A DNA stretch of 64,000 nt from Liopterus haemorrhoidalis (lineage: Eukaryota > Arthropoda > Insecta > Coleoptera > Dytiscidae): NCBI GenBank assembly GCA_963971575.1, contig OZ020625.1:16646829-16710828 (forward strand), written 5' to 3'. Of this stretch, positions 11,858 through 23,028 are shown in pieces. The position numbers and the translations under genes are program-made. The notes below the pieces were generated by a model, which did not search any database, was not told where the DNA came from, and saw nothing but the letters and a program-made list of their open reading frames with translations. Each line of letters begins with the position of its first letter. Position 1 is the first letter of the stretch.

Positions 11858-11904
11858 GACAAAATGACGGTATAAGGGTTTTTTGGTCATACCTACAAAA
11901 CCCT
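10723..11904. mobile_element. Family A element, copy 1 (tRNA-like core)
   Basis: The left end is TGATGTGAAGTGTGAATTTTC and the right end is GGTCATACCTACAAAACCCT, with subterminal inverted AGGGTTTTGCAGGTAT / ATACCTACAAAACCCT. AAAAAT flanks both sides, and the paralogous empty site at 10151-10166 (AAAAAAATCAGCTG) shows the insertion point. Inside, in order: a palindrome (GTGTGAATTTTCACAC), an A+T-rich body, a minus-strand tRNA-like segment (11217-11310), a block shared by all copies from about 11350, a CAGA microsatellite (11786-11855) and a terminal hairpin. There is no transposase; it is non-autonomous. Confidence 0.75.
11217..11310 (-). other. tRNA-like Pol III promoter segment in family A copy 1
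   Basis: On the minus strand TGGTCTAGAGGCTATG resembles a box A. About 45 bp later GCAGGTTCGTTCC resembles a box B, followed shortly by a T run (TTTTTTTT) that could terminate Pol III. The sequence between is unlike the segments in the other two family A copies. It is not a foldable complete tRNA as far as I can see. Confidence 0.55.
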
Positions 11905-11910
11905 AAAAAT

Positions 11911-12525
11911 CAGCTGTGGCCACCACAGGACCGACCGCCATCGTAAAGTACTTATATAAAATACATTCTAGCAGCAGAGTACAAATAACTTGGCCTAATA
12001 TTTTCTAACAGAGATATTATTTATCATGACCATGGAAACGTTACATATAAGTATGAAAAAATTGAGACCAAAAATTGTTCGAAATTTTTCGTTTTATCAA
12101 AACACGTCTCAAATAAAAGTTATTAATTATTGATTTTATAGCAACTTTTGTTCAATAAATTTTTTCGAAATATTTTTCTGTTGTGAAATATTCACAAAAA
12201 TCTTAAAATCGACACGAGTAAACTCCCATTTTTAGTCAACCGATTTTTACCAAAAGTTGATCAACTCGTGCCATTGATGACAGAAGCTTAAATATGAAGT
12301 TTCATAAAAATCCTTTCAGCCGAATTCGCTCTGCACGTGTACACAGACGGACAGACAGACAGATGGACAGACAGACAGACAGACAGACAGACCGACAGAC
12401 ATCATGCTAAAAATAGTCAAAACGTTATGTAGGTACCTCAATTCGTGGAGATCCATTGAAATCTCGAAACGTCAAAATCGGTATGATCACAATACCTCCC
12501 TTATATATGTTGGCGGTCGGTAATA
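11911..12525 (+). mobile_element. Family B element, full copy
   Basis: It starts CAGCTGTGGCCACCACAGGA followed by CCGACCGCCATCG, and ends TATATATGTTGGCGGTCGGT. The ACCGACCGCCA / TGGCGGTCGGT ends at 11930 and 12521 are inverted. A CAGA-type microsatellite lies at 12345-12405. Copy 1 at 957-1521 matches it in inverted orientation across its length. No open frame of note. Confidence 0.7.
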
Positions 12526-12534
12526 ATCTATAAA

Positions 12535-12730
12535 AAAAGAGCTTGATACAGCGGCTGCAGCAAATAAAATGGTCACGGAAAAAAATATATACCAGAAAAT
12601 TCATGTATGTTTATTCCCACACACCTTGTAGTGCGACAGGGCGTTATTAGGGATGTCGATATATCTATCAATGATAATAAACTAGCAGAAGATACCGATA
12701 GTAACATAGAAATAATATCAGTTCAAAGAT
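12535..12730 (+). pseudogene. LINE-1 family ORF1 fragment
   Basis: The frames read LDTAAAANKMVTEKNIYQKI, then, one frame over, PTHLVVRQGVIRDVDISIND, ending NIEIISVQR. This matches the ORF1 segment at 18081-18180 of the LINE to the right and includes residues deleted from that copy. It is cut at 12730 by the poly(A) end of the minus-strand LINE. Confidence 0.75.
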
Positions 12731-12926
12731 TTTTTTTTTTTTATTTAGGATATCTTTTGGGGGCGCTTCAACTGCTGAGGTTATTAGCACCCCGGTACAT
12801 TTACAGTAAATTACATTGATTTTATACAGAGATGAATATTGACATTAATTTACAATCAGGTATATTTATAATTTTATGATACGACATTTAAGTTAGGTAA
12901 TTTAGAAATAATTGAAAAATTGGGAA

Positions 12927-13388
12927 TTAAATTTTATGGAACAGGTCTGCTTCTTTGAGGTAGTCTAGTAAGATGTTTTGATTTTCTGGACATAGAGCTT
13001 CTTTCAGGTTGTCTGGTATGTTGTGCTTCCGTCTCAGTTCTTCATATAGTTGGCACTCCAGGATTATATGTTCTACGATTAAGGTTTTATTACAGTTGTC
13101 ACAGTTTTCTATCTCTTTTCTTTTCATTAAATGTTGGTGTGTAATGAACGTGTGGCCAATTCTGAGTCTTGTAAGAACTCTCTGTTCTTTTCTATCGCCT
13201 ACTGGAGCCCAGGGTTTGGTGTCCTCTTTTATATGGCGAAGTTTGTTGTTTATTAGACTCTGCCATTGTTGTTTCCAGTCTTCTTTTATGTCTTGTCTTA
13301 AGTCAGATTTAGATGTCGCTGGTAGGTACGGATATCGGTGTGACTGGGAGGTTTGCTGCCTCTTTTGCTGCTTGGTCTGCCTGCTCAT
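12927..13388 (-). pseudogene. LINE ORF2 C-terminal tail with CCHC-like finger
   Basis: TRLRIGHTFITHQHLMKR, then CDNCNKTLIVEHIILEC (C-x2-C-x8-H-x4-C) and LYEELRRKHN, is the usual tail after RNase H in I-group LINEs. It sits one frame away from the RNase H frame. Confidence 0.8.
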
Positions 13389-13746
13389 TCCCTCTTATTC
13401 CTACATGTGAGGGAACCCACACCAAGGTTACCTTTTTCCCCTGGAGGGCCACGTTATGGAGGTTTTCTTGTATATTCTGGATCAGTGTGTCCGTTGAATA
13501 TAGTACTTTAACTGCGTCAAGTACACTACGTGAGTCAGTATATATGACATAATTTTTGTCTTCCTTGTTGCTCATATATTCGGTGGCTTTTAGCAGGCTA
13601 TATGCTTCTGCAGTGAAATTACTTGCTGTATCAGGTAGGTGGTACATGTACTTCTCGCCGTTGATGACGTAAGCAGCACCGGTATTATGATGGTGATGTG
13701 AGCCGTCGGTGAATATTCGTTGGCAGTTTTGAAATTTTGAGTCCAT
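13309..13746 (-). pseudogene. LINE ORF2 RNase H domain
   Basis: RIFTDGSHHHH (first catalytic D), AEAYSLLKATEY (E), YTDSRSVLDAV (D) and VWVPSHVGIRGNEQADQAA (H and final D) are the RNase H signature blocks, in order. It lies in the same frame as the RT and is separated only by the TAA at 13783. A frameshift near 13340 separates it from the C-terminal tail. Confidence 0.85.
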
Positions 13747-13782
13747 TTCAAGAAGGAGTTTTTCGTATACTTCCCTTGTTGT

Positions 13783-15852
13783 TTAATTTTTTTTGTGTAT
13801 GCTAAGCTGTAAGTTAAATTTGGGAGGGATAAGCGTCCATGGTGGTGTATGGTTAAATGATTTTTTGGTTATGTATGGGAAGAGCTTATTCCATGAAGTT
13901 AAGTGATTTTTAAGTTGTTTTTGTTGAGGTGAGTAGGTGTCTTGCCTGATATGGTTTTGTGGACTAATAAAAAAGTGATGGTAAGTAGGGATGCTTGGAT
14001 TTCTTGCCAAATTTGCAATATAGGACAATGTAAGTTTCGTTCTTCTATAACTGAGCGGCGTGACCCCAGCTTCGCAGTTTAGACTTGCAGCAGGGCTACT
14101 GCGGAAGGCTCCAGATGATATACGTAATGCGGTGTTGTGTATTGAATCTAGTTTTTTCAATGTACTTTGGGCAGCGGCCCCATAGCTTATGCAGCCGTAA
14201 TCTAGTATGGACTGTATGACGGATTTATATATATTCAGAAGTGTTTCCTTTTGCGACCCCCATTTGTGATGTCTCAGAGTTTTTATTATATTAAGACGTT
14301 GTGTGCATTCTTTTTTCAGGTTATGAATATGAGATGTCCAGGTTAACTTCGAATCTATTATTACCCCCAGGAATCTTATTTGGTTTACAAAGTCTATATT
14401 CTTGTCCTGAAGTTTTAATACTGGTTTCGCAAGATTTTTCCGTTTTTTTGTAAAATACATGGCTTTAGTTTTTGTGGCAGAGAATTTGAATCCGGTTTTT
14501 AAGGCCCATCTCGGAATATTTTCTAATGTAGACTGGATATTTTTAAGACATGTATTTATATTTCTATTTCTACTAAAAATTAGTAGATCGTCTGCAAAAA
14601 TACAGGCATGTACTCTGTCTGAGAGGTGTTTTGTAATTTCGTTTACTGCTATTAGAAATAACGTTACACTTAATATCTCCCCTTGAGGGACTCCATTCTC
14701 TTGCGTTTTCTCTTCAGATAGGTGACCATTGACTTTGACTCTGAATTTCCGTCTGCTCAAAAAGTTTTTTAAATATGACAACATGTTGCCATTTATTCCG
14801 TAGTCTCGTAAGGTTTTTATTATTTGGTATTTCCATGCCATGTCATATGCAGTCATTATGTCTAGGAAAACTGCTACTAGTTCTTGCTTGTCTTGAAAAG
14901 CTTTGTATATGTCAGAGGTTAGATTTATTATGTGATCGTTTGTCGACCGACCGTTTCTGAAACCGTTCAGTTCGTTGCACAGTATATTATTAGATTCCAA
15001 GTGCCACATTAGTCTTTTGTTGGTAATTTTTTGTAGCAGTTTGCTTAGACTGTTTGACATAGCTACTGGACGATAGCTGCTTACCTCCGTTTTGTTCTTA
15101 TTTTGTTTTAGAATGGGAACTGTTGTTACCTTTCTCCATTCTTCAGGGTACATGTTTTTTAACCAGATCATGTTATATATTGCTAGTAGCTGTTTTAGAG
15201 TCTCCGGCGGCAAATGTTTAATCATTTCGTTCGTGATTGAGTCTGGCCCTGGGGCCCGATTTTCCGGTAGTTCGTTTACTGCTATAAAAAGTTCCTCTTT
15301 CGTGATAGGCAGATTTAGGTTTGTCTGGCTATTTTCAGCTTCTATTCCCTCGTTTTCACAGTTATATTTGTACTCCATAAATGCCGGATCGTAGTTTTGA
15401 TCGCTTGAGTTTTGTTTATAGTGGTCTGCAAGTGTTTCAGCGATTTCTTGTGATTGGGAGATAATTTTATTATTTGTAATTAATGTTGATATACTGCTTT
15501 TGGTTTTAGTTCCTCTTATTTTCCGTATTTTTTCCCAAATCTTTTGGGTGGGCGTGCTAGAGTTCATTGAAGAAACATATTCTTGCCAGGATTTTCCTTT
15601 GCTTTCGATTACTGTTCTTCTGGCAATGGCCCGAGATTTCTTGAAATATATTAGATTTTCCTCTGTGTTGTGCTTTTTCCATTTGTAAAAAGCTTTTTTG
15701 TTTTCTTTTATAGCTTTCGCACATTGATCGTTCCACCTTGGGACAGAATATTTTCGATTTTTAAAGGAATACTGTGGGATGGATGTTTTTGCGGCGGAGA
15801 TGATGTGTTTTGAGAAGGTTTCTACTGTGATATCTATATCTATTGGTTGCAT
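13783..15852 (-). pseudogene. LINE ORF2 reverse transcriptase domain
   Basis: The 689-codon frame contains a recognisable RT: NRAPGPDSITNEMIKHLP, SYRPVAMSNSLSKLLQK, NGFRNGRSTNDH, AVFLDIMTAYD, GVPQGEILSVTLFLIAVNEI and the catalytic FADDLLIF, then FLGVIIDSKLTW. GEILS in place of GS(V/I)LS and MTAYD in place of x-AFD are off-consensus. A TAA at 13783-13785 separates it, in the same frame, from the RNase H domain that follows, so ORF2 is interrupted by a point stop there. Confidence 0.85.
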
Positions 15853-15908
15853 AGATGGGAGGGTGCAGGGGGATGATAGAGTTTGGAATAGTTCCCAATT
15901 GGCCTGCT

Positions 15909-16535
15909 TTATATTCCACCTAGTCTCTTGTTGTTCGGTTTCTGTACTATCTGTGGTTTGGTACTGGAATGTGATTTTAATCGGAAAATGGTTTCCCCCA
16001 TGGATAGAGTACTCGACCGGGCACAGAAATGAGTTGGTGTTCCATCGTTCAATAGTATTAGATTGTCATCTATCAAGCTTTCTATAATTTTGCCTCTTGT
16101 TTCAATATGATTCGAACCCCATAGATAATTGTGACCGTTGAAGTCTCCTGTCAGTAAAAAAGGTCTAGGTAGTTGCTGTATTAGTTGTTGTAACTGTATT
16201 AAGCTAATGGGCTGGTTTGGTGGTAAATACACATTGCAGATTGTTATTTTCTGAGGGATATATGTTATGATTGCAACGGCTTCTAAGTTAGTTTGTATAG
16301 GTACCTCTTCGGCATGTTTGTTATTGCTTACCAAGATGGCCACACCTCCACTTGCGTTTAGGTGGGTATTCCTATTCTTTTGGAAGGCAGTATATCCTCT
16401 GAGTTTTGCAGTTTGGTTTTCACTGCAGCGAGTTTCTTGAATGCAAATGTATTCCGCTTGTGTTTGGGCTATTAAATTTTGTATTTCGGCTAGATGGGAG
16501 TAAAAACCGTTAGCGTTCCACTGTATTAGAGTCAT
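15909..16535 (-). pseudogene. LINE ORF2 endonuclease domain
   Basis: MTLIQWNANGFYSHLAEIQ opens ORF2. ICIQETRC (catalytic E), GGVAILVSN, NVYLPP, and FLLTGDFNGHNYLWGS (catalytic D and N) follow. After GTPTHF the frame is lost: the other frame continues GGNHFPIK, the SDH-like catalytic histidine block. The intervening SAID-type block is not visible, so bases have been deleted near 16030-16060. The stop at 15909 is in the wrong frame. Confidence 0.8.
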
Positions 16536-17491
16536 TTTTGGAGGTTTTGAGTTTTTATAATTTCCTTGTCGTGTTCCGTTTGAAGTTTTGTCGTTAGTCT
16601 TGTTATTCGGTTTCTTGACTGCGATTTTTGTAAATGGAGGTAAATGTTTCGCAACATTGCAATTAATGTTTCAACGTTGTCTGCGTATTCTTTTGCTGTT
16701 TCTAAAATGTTGCTGGAGTCCTTGGCGTTCTCTAAAAAATCTTTCAATTTTTCATACGTTAGGCAGTATTTTTCTGACTTTTCTTCCATTTCTGATTTGA
16801 GACCGTTTTCTGTTTCTATGAGCTCAGGGATTGATTCTGAGCTCTTTGGGCTAACAGATCGTGATCTTCCTGGTTTGAGTTTCATCTTTTTTAACGTTAC
16901 TTTATTCTTTTCTGTGGGTTGTGTGCTAGCTATTTTCTCATCAGGCATGTCTTGACTATTTTTATCCACAATTCCGCATTTTTCCTGACTTGTAAGATCT
17001 TCTGTACTACTGGACGGCTGTCGGCCCCTTTTTTGACAGTTTGTGCCTTCGGGTTGGGCATTTTCAATTATTAATGGCAAGGCATTTTCAATTACGTAAT
17101 GCGGGACTACAGGAGATACGTTTGAGATGATGATTCTCTGGGTGACCGATTTCATACGACGAATGTCTACTACATGATTTTTCACTTTGATGCTATCTTT
17201 GTTTTTTATGATTGTGTTAACATTTTCAATTGTGGAGAGGAAAGTTTGAATGCGAATATTTATTCTTGCCGCAAATATTACATTTTTTGGTCCAACTATT
17301 TTACCTATTTCGTATATATAATCGTTGATGGTAGCGCCATCAATTGATTCAATGAACAGGCCTTGTTCATATTTCGGAATCTCGAAGACTTGGTTATTTT
17401 TCTGTTTTAGAACTGCTGCGAATGATGAATTTGGCTGTGTATTGCTTGGTTGAGTGTTATCAATGACGTTTGATGTGTTTGGGTCGTTCAT
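16532..17491 (-). pseudogene. LINE ORF1 protein, zinc knuckles deleted
   Basis: The intact 319-codon frame starts MNDPNTSNVIDN, ends at 16532, and overlaps the ORF2 start by 4 bp. The N-terminal part (FEIPKYEQGLFIESIDG, IIISNVSP, HYVIENAL) resembles gag-like ORF1 of I/Jockey LINEs. Directly after it, where the RRM-like region and CCHC knuckles normally stand, the sequence jumps to a charged tail with a possible coiled coil near residues 235-310. The usual C-x2-C-x4-H-x4-C motifs are missing, so an internal deletion that kept the frame is likely. Confidence 0.7.
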
Positions 17492-17520
17492 TTTTATTTA
17501 TTTATTTATTTCTTCTAATT

Positions 17521-17859
17521 TATTAATATGAGTGGTTTTAGGCCACTGAAAAATATTTTTGTATGTGGCGCGCTATCTAGTTCCCGCTTGCTTCACATGC
17601 TGATGTTGTTAATGACACCTTCTTAATCATGCAGTTACCTGCCGATTGGAGGTCTTGATAATGTGATTTGATTGATAGATGTCGCTATATTGTATATTTT
17701 GACAAGTGGGCAATGGAGAATTAATATTTAAAGGTTATATTATCTATAATATTAACTACTTGGGTTTAAGCTCACAATGGAATATATGTAGATAGGAATA
17801 ACTTACGTTAGCTCAGCTGGTGTAACGGATATATATATTTCAATATTTATCCCTTAATT
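17521..17859. other. Spacer between two LINEs, with a box A-like motif
   Basis: There is no coding sequence. At 17811-17830, GTTAGCTCAGCTGGTGTAAC closely matches a tRNA D-arm/box A, but no GGTTCGANNCC box B follows within 100 bp. It could be the stub of a SINE head or chance. Confidence 0.4.
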
Positions 17860-19042
17860 TTGCCGAATTTCACTAGCTATTTCACCTACGTCACATCACT
17901 TGGAACTGTAAACTACTTAGGCACAGATTCAGGACCCTTTATTGTCAATATTGAATCGAACGATTTAAATATTGACATGTTACACCCCCCAGTTTTAGGG
18001 AAAAAAATTCTAATTAATAACCCAAATTTTAAACACAATATAACTAATATTACTAAAGTTAGTAAAAAAAACACCTTGTAGTGAGACAGGGCGTTTTTAG
18101 GGATGTCGATATATCTATCAATGATAAGGAACTCGCAGAAGATATCGAAAGTAACATAGAAATAATATCAGTACAAAGAATTAAAAGGAAAGATACCAAT
18201 AACTTGTTAGTTCCAACTAAAAGCGCAATTCTTAGATTCAAAGGTCAAAATCTTCCACAATATATCTTTTTAAATCGCGTTAGGATCGAGGTTTCGCCAT
18301 ACGTATATAAAGTGACACAATGTTATAATTGTTTACGATATGGACAATCTGCAACACGTTGTACATACCCTTCCCAGTGTACATTTTGTACAGAAAGTCA
18401 TAATTCAAGAGAATGTATTAAAAACGAACACCCAATTTGTATCAATTGTAAGGGAAATCACACAGCTACCGATATAAAACATTGTCCAGAATTTTCTATT
18501 CAAAAAAATATAAAAGAAATAATGGCCTCAAAAAACCTAATCTATAAAGAAGCTTCTAATATTTATAATAATACACCTTACTCTAATGCCCTTAAATTCA
18601 GCAATAATGTAGAACAATCAACACATTTTCCTGAATTAGGTTCAAATAATAATAATAGAAATATTACCCCCCCCCCCCCAAACCTTCAACAAGTAATAAA
18701 AACAATTATCTATATACAAATACAACTCCTTATAACTCCAATAAATATGCAGGTCAAAATAATTCAGCAGCCAAATCATACCACAAAAATTCGGCACCTC
18801 CGCCCTCAGAAATGTTTTATCAAGCCAATAAACACCCCAGCTCACATATCGTACAGAACCCATACCCCCCACAATATCACAATAATCTGAACATAAACAC
18901 CGAACTTATTATTCAGTTAATAATCACAATATTAAAAAATATTATGGGTACAGATAGCTCCATACCAAACTCAGAATCTTTAAAAATTATGATTAATGAT
19001 ATATTATCAAATAATTCACGCTCACCCCCCAATATAAACTAA
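17860..19042 (+). pseudogene. LINE-1 ORF1 (gag-like, CCHC knuckles)
   Basis: Three pieces in shifted frames: 17860-18081 (LGTDSGPFIVNIESNDLN), 18081-18890, and 18812-19042. The middle piece holds the knuckles CYNCLRYGQSATRC, CTFCTESHNSREC and CINCKGNHTATDIKHC. The second has no H at the canonical spacing, so it is a variant. Breaks are a deletion at about 18068 (KVSKK joined straight to TLVVRQG sequence) and a length change in or near the run of C at about 18668-18679. The final piece ends at 19042, two bases before the ORF2 ATG at 19044. Confidence 0.8.
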
Positions 19043-19043
19043 C

Positions 19044-19863
19044 ATGGAAGACACAAATATTCTTCAATGGAACTGTAGATCAATGTATGCTAACAAAAAC
19101 TCTTTATATCGACTTTTACAAAAATATAAAATAGACATAGCTATATTATATGAAATATGGATTAAACCGGGCAACGCCCCTCCTATAATTAGTAATTATA
19201 ATATAATAAACACTGACCGTTTTGACGGAAACGGAGGTTCAGCAATTCTTATCAGGAAACCAATTCCATATACTGCTATAGATATTACTCACAACCTCCA
19301 TGATATTTTACAAATATCATGTATTAAAACTAATATACTGAATAAAGAATGCCATATAATGTCAATATATGTTAAACCTAAACATAACATTTCAAAAAAT
19401 TCCTGGGCTAATATTTATCAGTCAAACTTCATCCAGAACAATTTTTGCTGGCGATTTTAACTGTCACCACGCAGCTTGGGGGTGTGTTTCAACCGATAAA
19501 GAAGTCGAAAACTTAATAGAAGCAACTGATCTGCACAACCTCTGTATACTACACGATGGTTCACCAACATTATGTACCAACCCCTCCCAACAAAAATCTG
19601 CAATTGATATTTCCATATGTTCTCCAACCCTCTACTCTAAATTTAACTGGCGCACAATTCCTGATACTCATGGATCTAACCATTTCCCATTGATACTTGA
19701 AATAGGTAACAAACCGGGTAAAATCACAGTTAATCCAAAAAACAAGTGGAGAGTACAGGATGCTGACTGGGTATCTTATAATCACACACCACACAACTTA
19801 GCTAAAAAATTCAATTACACTGACGATCACATCACAATTATTATAAATTTATTAAAATTATAA
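19044..19863 (+). pseudogene. LINE-1 ORF2 endonuclease domain
   Basis: MEDTNILQWNCRSMYANKNS starts ORF2. The expected QE-type catalytic E appears as ILYEIWI. A frameshift near 19450 moves into the frame carrying AGDFNCHHAAWGC, SAIDISICSP and GSNHFPLI, which hold the D/N, D and H catalytic residues. The frame ends at 19863 and the linker to the RT continues in a third frame (19860-20095), then a fourth. Confidence 0.8.
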
Positions 19864-20386
19864 ATGAAGCATCTAGTAAATCAATTCCTAAAAATCAAAT
19901 AAAAACAATCAATCCACATCGCATTAAATGTTGGTGGGAGGAGGAATGCGAAAAAGCTGAGCAGGAATGTAAAAACGCATATAAAAAATATAACATACAA
20001 AAAAAATTAGATAATTATATCACATACCAAAGAATGGCCGCCAAAGCCAAAAGAATTTATAAATTGAAAAGAAAAATGATTGGGAAATTTTTTTAAACAC
20101 CTTAAATAAAGATACCCCCTCTAAATCTATCTGGCAAAAAATTAAAAAGATTGACCACGGTATCAACCCTTCTCCTACAAATACAACCTCTGCATCTTTC
20201 AATGTATTAGAAGAATTCTTACAAAAACTGGCTCCCCCAATAGTAGAAAATAATGATTATACTGGAAATATAACAAATGCAAATTTAACATCGGTATTAA
20301 ACAAGCCATTCACATTCCCCGAACTTTTAAACGCAATAAAATCATCATCGAATACTTCTCCTGGACATGACGAAATACGCTATCCT

Positions 20387-22372
20387 ATGATTCATCACCT
20401 TCCGAAAAATATGAAAAAAATATTATTAAATATATACAACAAAATTTATGATTCTGGCATAATTATTCCTGACTGGAATAAATACAACATAATCCCGTCG
20501 CTCAAACCTAACAAAGACCCGCACAAAGTAGATTCTTACAGACCTATTGCACTATCATCATGTTTACTTAAAACATATGAACGTCTGATTAAAACTAGAT
20601 TAGAATGGTGGCTAGAATCTAAAAACATTATCCCAAATTGCATGTTTGGATTTCGGAAAAATTACAGTTGTTTAGATAGTTTAGCTACTCTGTGCACAGC
20701 CATTCAGAACTCTAACACTGCCAATAATTATTTAACAACTGTTTTTTTGGACATCAAAGGGGCTTATGATAACGTTTGCACAGATATACTAATTAATAAA
20801 ATGTATAAATTAAAAATACCATTTAATATAATTAAGTCAATAAAAAACATAATTAAGTCGCGCATTCTTTACATAAAACACGCACAAAATATGATAGGGC
20901 CTAGAACATCCAAATTAGGTTTACCACAAGGGGGTGTGTTGAGCCCCATTTTATTTCTAATTTACACTTTTGAACTGGTGCAAGTACTCATTCCTGAAAC
21001 ACGCTTTTTAAGTTATGCAGACGATATGTGCTTATACTGCACCTCAAGAAAATTTTCAGTTACACAACGTTCTCTGAATATAGGTATGCGTATAATAATT
21101 GATTGGCTCAGAAATCACGGCCTAGTACTATGTGCGAATAAAACAAAAATAGTATGTTTCACGAGACACCGACAAAATTCTCTCCCTAAGTCACTAAATT
21201 TGGGAGGAATACAAATTAACCTGTTACCAGAAATTAAATATCTAGGGATGCATTTAGACGCAAAATTAAATATTAAGTCCCACATTCGTAATCTCGTTAA
21301 AAAATGTGAATCAGCTGTTAATATGCTTAGAATAATTTCTAATAAAAAATGGGGTGCTGATGTACCAACAGCCATTACGTTTTATAGATGTAGAATTAGA
21401 TCAATTATTGACTACGGTTGTACAATGTATGGTTGTGCAACTAATAGTTTATTAGAATTACTTGATAAAATACAATATAAAAGCCTCAGATTATGTATAG
21501 GAGCTATGCAATCAACACCTAAACACAGCCTACTCGCTGAATGCTACGAACCCCCTCTTAATATAAGAAGAAAAACGTTATCAAACAAATTCTGGCTGCA
21601 TATGTACACCAATAAATTACATATCCTCACCGATAATATTATACATCTTTCAACTAAATGTCTCATCTCCCCTTACTGGCAACGCAGAATACTACCCCCT
21701 CTAGTGGACAGTTTCTTGAGTTACAAGGATTCAAAAATTACTGTGGAAAGAAATTTTAATCTAACATGCTTCTTATATCCACTAGAATTCTCTCTTCCTA
21801 TTAATATAGTTGATTCAGAAATAGAATTAAAAAACAATAATATCCTACAAAATTACATAAATTCAAAACTCGGGAAAACATACGAAATATATACAGATGG
21901 ATCAAAACAAAATGAAGGTACTGGATTTGCCATATATGATCCCCAAACAGAAAAAGATTTTATGTACAAAACAAATAATACTGTTAACATATTCCATATA
22001 GAACTTTTAGCAATATATCGCGCTACTGAGTATTTATTAAACTTACACATTCCAGATTATAATTCAGCCACTATTCTAACAGACAGTCTGAGCTCTATTC
22101 AAAAATTAAAAAACCCAGGATTCACTAACAGCCCAAATGTAATATACAAGATAATAGAAAACATAAATATAGCCAAACATAATAAAAACATTGAAGTAAG
22201 AATTATATGGATCAAAGGTCACGCGGATATTAAGGGCAACATAATAGTCGATTCTAAAGCTAAATTAGCAATAGAACTGGGTGCAATTAACAAGTGTTGC
22301 ATTTCTCAAACGAATATATTGCGGAAACCAAACTTAGTTATCATAAAGAATGGCAAAATCAATTTAATATAA
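20387..22372 (+). pseudogene. LINE-1 ORF2 reverse transcriptase and RNase H
   Basis: The long 661-codon frame has the RT blocks SYRPIALSSCLLKTYERL, FGFRKNYSCLDSL, TVFLDIKGAYDNV, GLPQGGVLSPILFLIY and the catalytic YADDMCLY, then YLGMHLDAKL. The RNase H blocks are EIYTDGSKQNEGTG, IELLAIYRATEY, ILTDSLSSIQKL and WIKGHADIKGN, which is followed by VDSKA. The RT start (TSPGHDEIRYPMIHHLP) lies just upstream in the same frame. A frameshift near 22300 leads into the tail. Confidence 0.85.
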
Positions 22373-22755
22373 CATCTGAGGAAAAAGGTATATTTTATTT
22401 TAACATACAGAACACTATTAAAAAACCATGGTTCAGTAAAACTCCTATTCCAAAAAAATATGTAACAGCGATATCAAGGATGAGATTTAATCATACAATG
22501 TGTCCTGCTCATCTTTATAGATTTAACTTAATAGAATCCAACATATGTCCCTGCTCACAAGGTTATGTAGCCGACTTGAATCACTTATTTCTATCATGCA
22601 ATTTGTATCAAATCCAACAACAACAATTGTATAAAACATTAACTGAAAACAAAATAACTTTACCAACTAATATTCAACTAATACTTAACACAAAGAACGA
22701 AAAAACTTATTACGCTTTATATGTATACATGAAAAATACAGCTATATACGTGTAA
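22294..22755 (+). pseudogene. LINE-1 ORF2 C-terminal tail
   Basis: RMRFNHTMCPAHLYRFNLIE, then CPCSQGYVADLNHLFLSC, is the C-terminal finger region after RNase H. The finger reads C-x-C-x10-H-x4-C, slightly short of the C-x2-C consensus. The stop is at 22755. Confidence 0.75.
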
Positions 22756-23028
22756 CTCAAATTATACTATATTATATATTAATGGCAACGCATTATCCTT
22801 TATTAATTTTAATTAACATATTAATTTTCCCCGAATATAATGGCAACGCTCTAATCCTTTTATTTACTTTTATTATTATTATTTTTTTTATATTATTTTA
22901 TTTCTTTCAATTTAATGGCAACGTAATTAATACAGAAATATAGATAAAATATTATTTTACAGTAACTCGAAATAGCTCCAGACCAATCGCCTAGTAGCGA
23001 AGGTCCGACTTAACAAAAAAAAAAAAAA
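22756..23028 (+). repeat. LINE-1 3' UTR with repeated AATGGCAACG
   Basis: The block TAATGGCAACG occurs three times (near 22781, 22839 and 22913) in otherwise T-rich sequence. Then comes a conserved-looking terminus, CTCCAGACCAATCGCC, ending in about 15 A at 23014-23028. Confidence 0.7.

Larger units (their letters stand above)
12731..17520 (-). mobile_element. RNase H-type LINE (I/LOA group), near full length
   Basis: On the minus strand the element carries ORF1, then ORF2 with endonuclease, reverse transcriptase, RNase H and a C-terminal CCHC-like tail, and a poly(A) (T-run at 12731-12745 on the plus strand). RNase H in ORF2 places it among the I, LOA and related clades. Frameshifts and a stop in ORF2 make it inactive. 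It landed in an older LINE-1 family ORF1 fragment. I could not identify a target-site duplication. Confidence 0.85.
17860..23028 (+). mobile_element. LINE-1: RNase H-type non-LTR retrotransposon
   Basis: The element carries ORF1 with three zinc knuckles, ORF2 (endonuclease, RT, RNase H, C-terminal tail), a 3' UTR and a poly(A) at 23014-23028. All parts are present but frameshifts break ORF1 and ORF2 several times. Compared with the ORF1 pieces at 9.8, 10.4 and 12.5 kb, ORF1 here has lost an internal block at about 18068. The 5' boundary is uncertain. It is a different family from the minus-strand LINE beside it. Confidence 0.85.

Noticed and set aside
11665..11946. Open frames made of repeated QTDR or SVCL residues (also near 1000, 46400 and 56600)
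   Set aside because: These are translations of CAGA/TCTG microsatellites in family A and B elements.
17808..17830. A tRNA gene starting at GTTAGCTCAGCTGG
   Set aside because: No box B or acceptor stem follows within tRNA distance.
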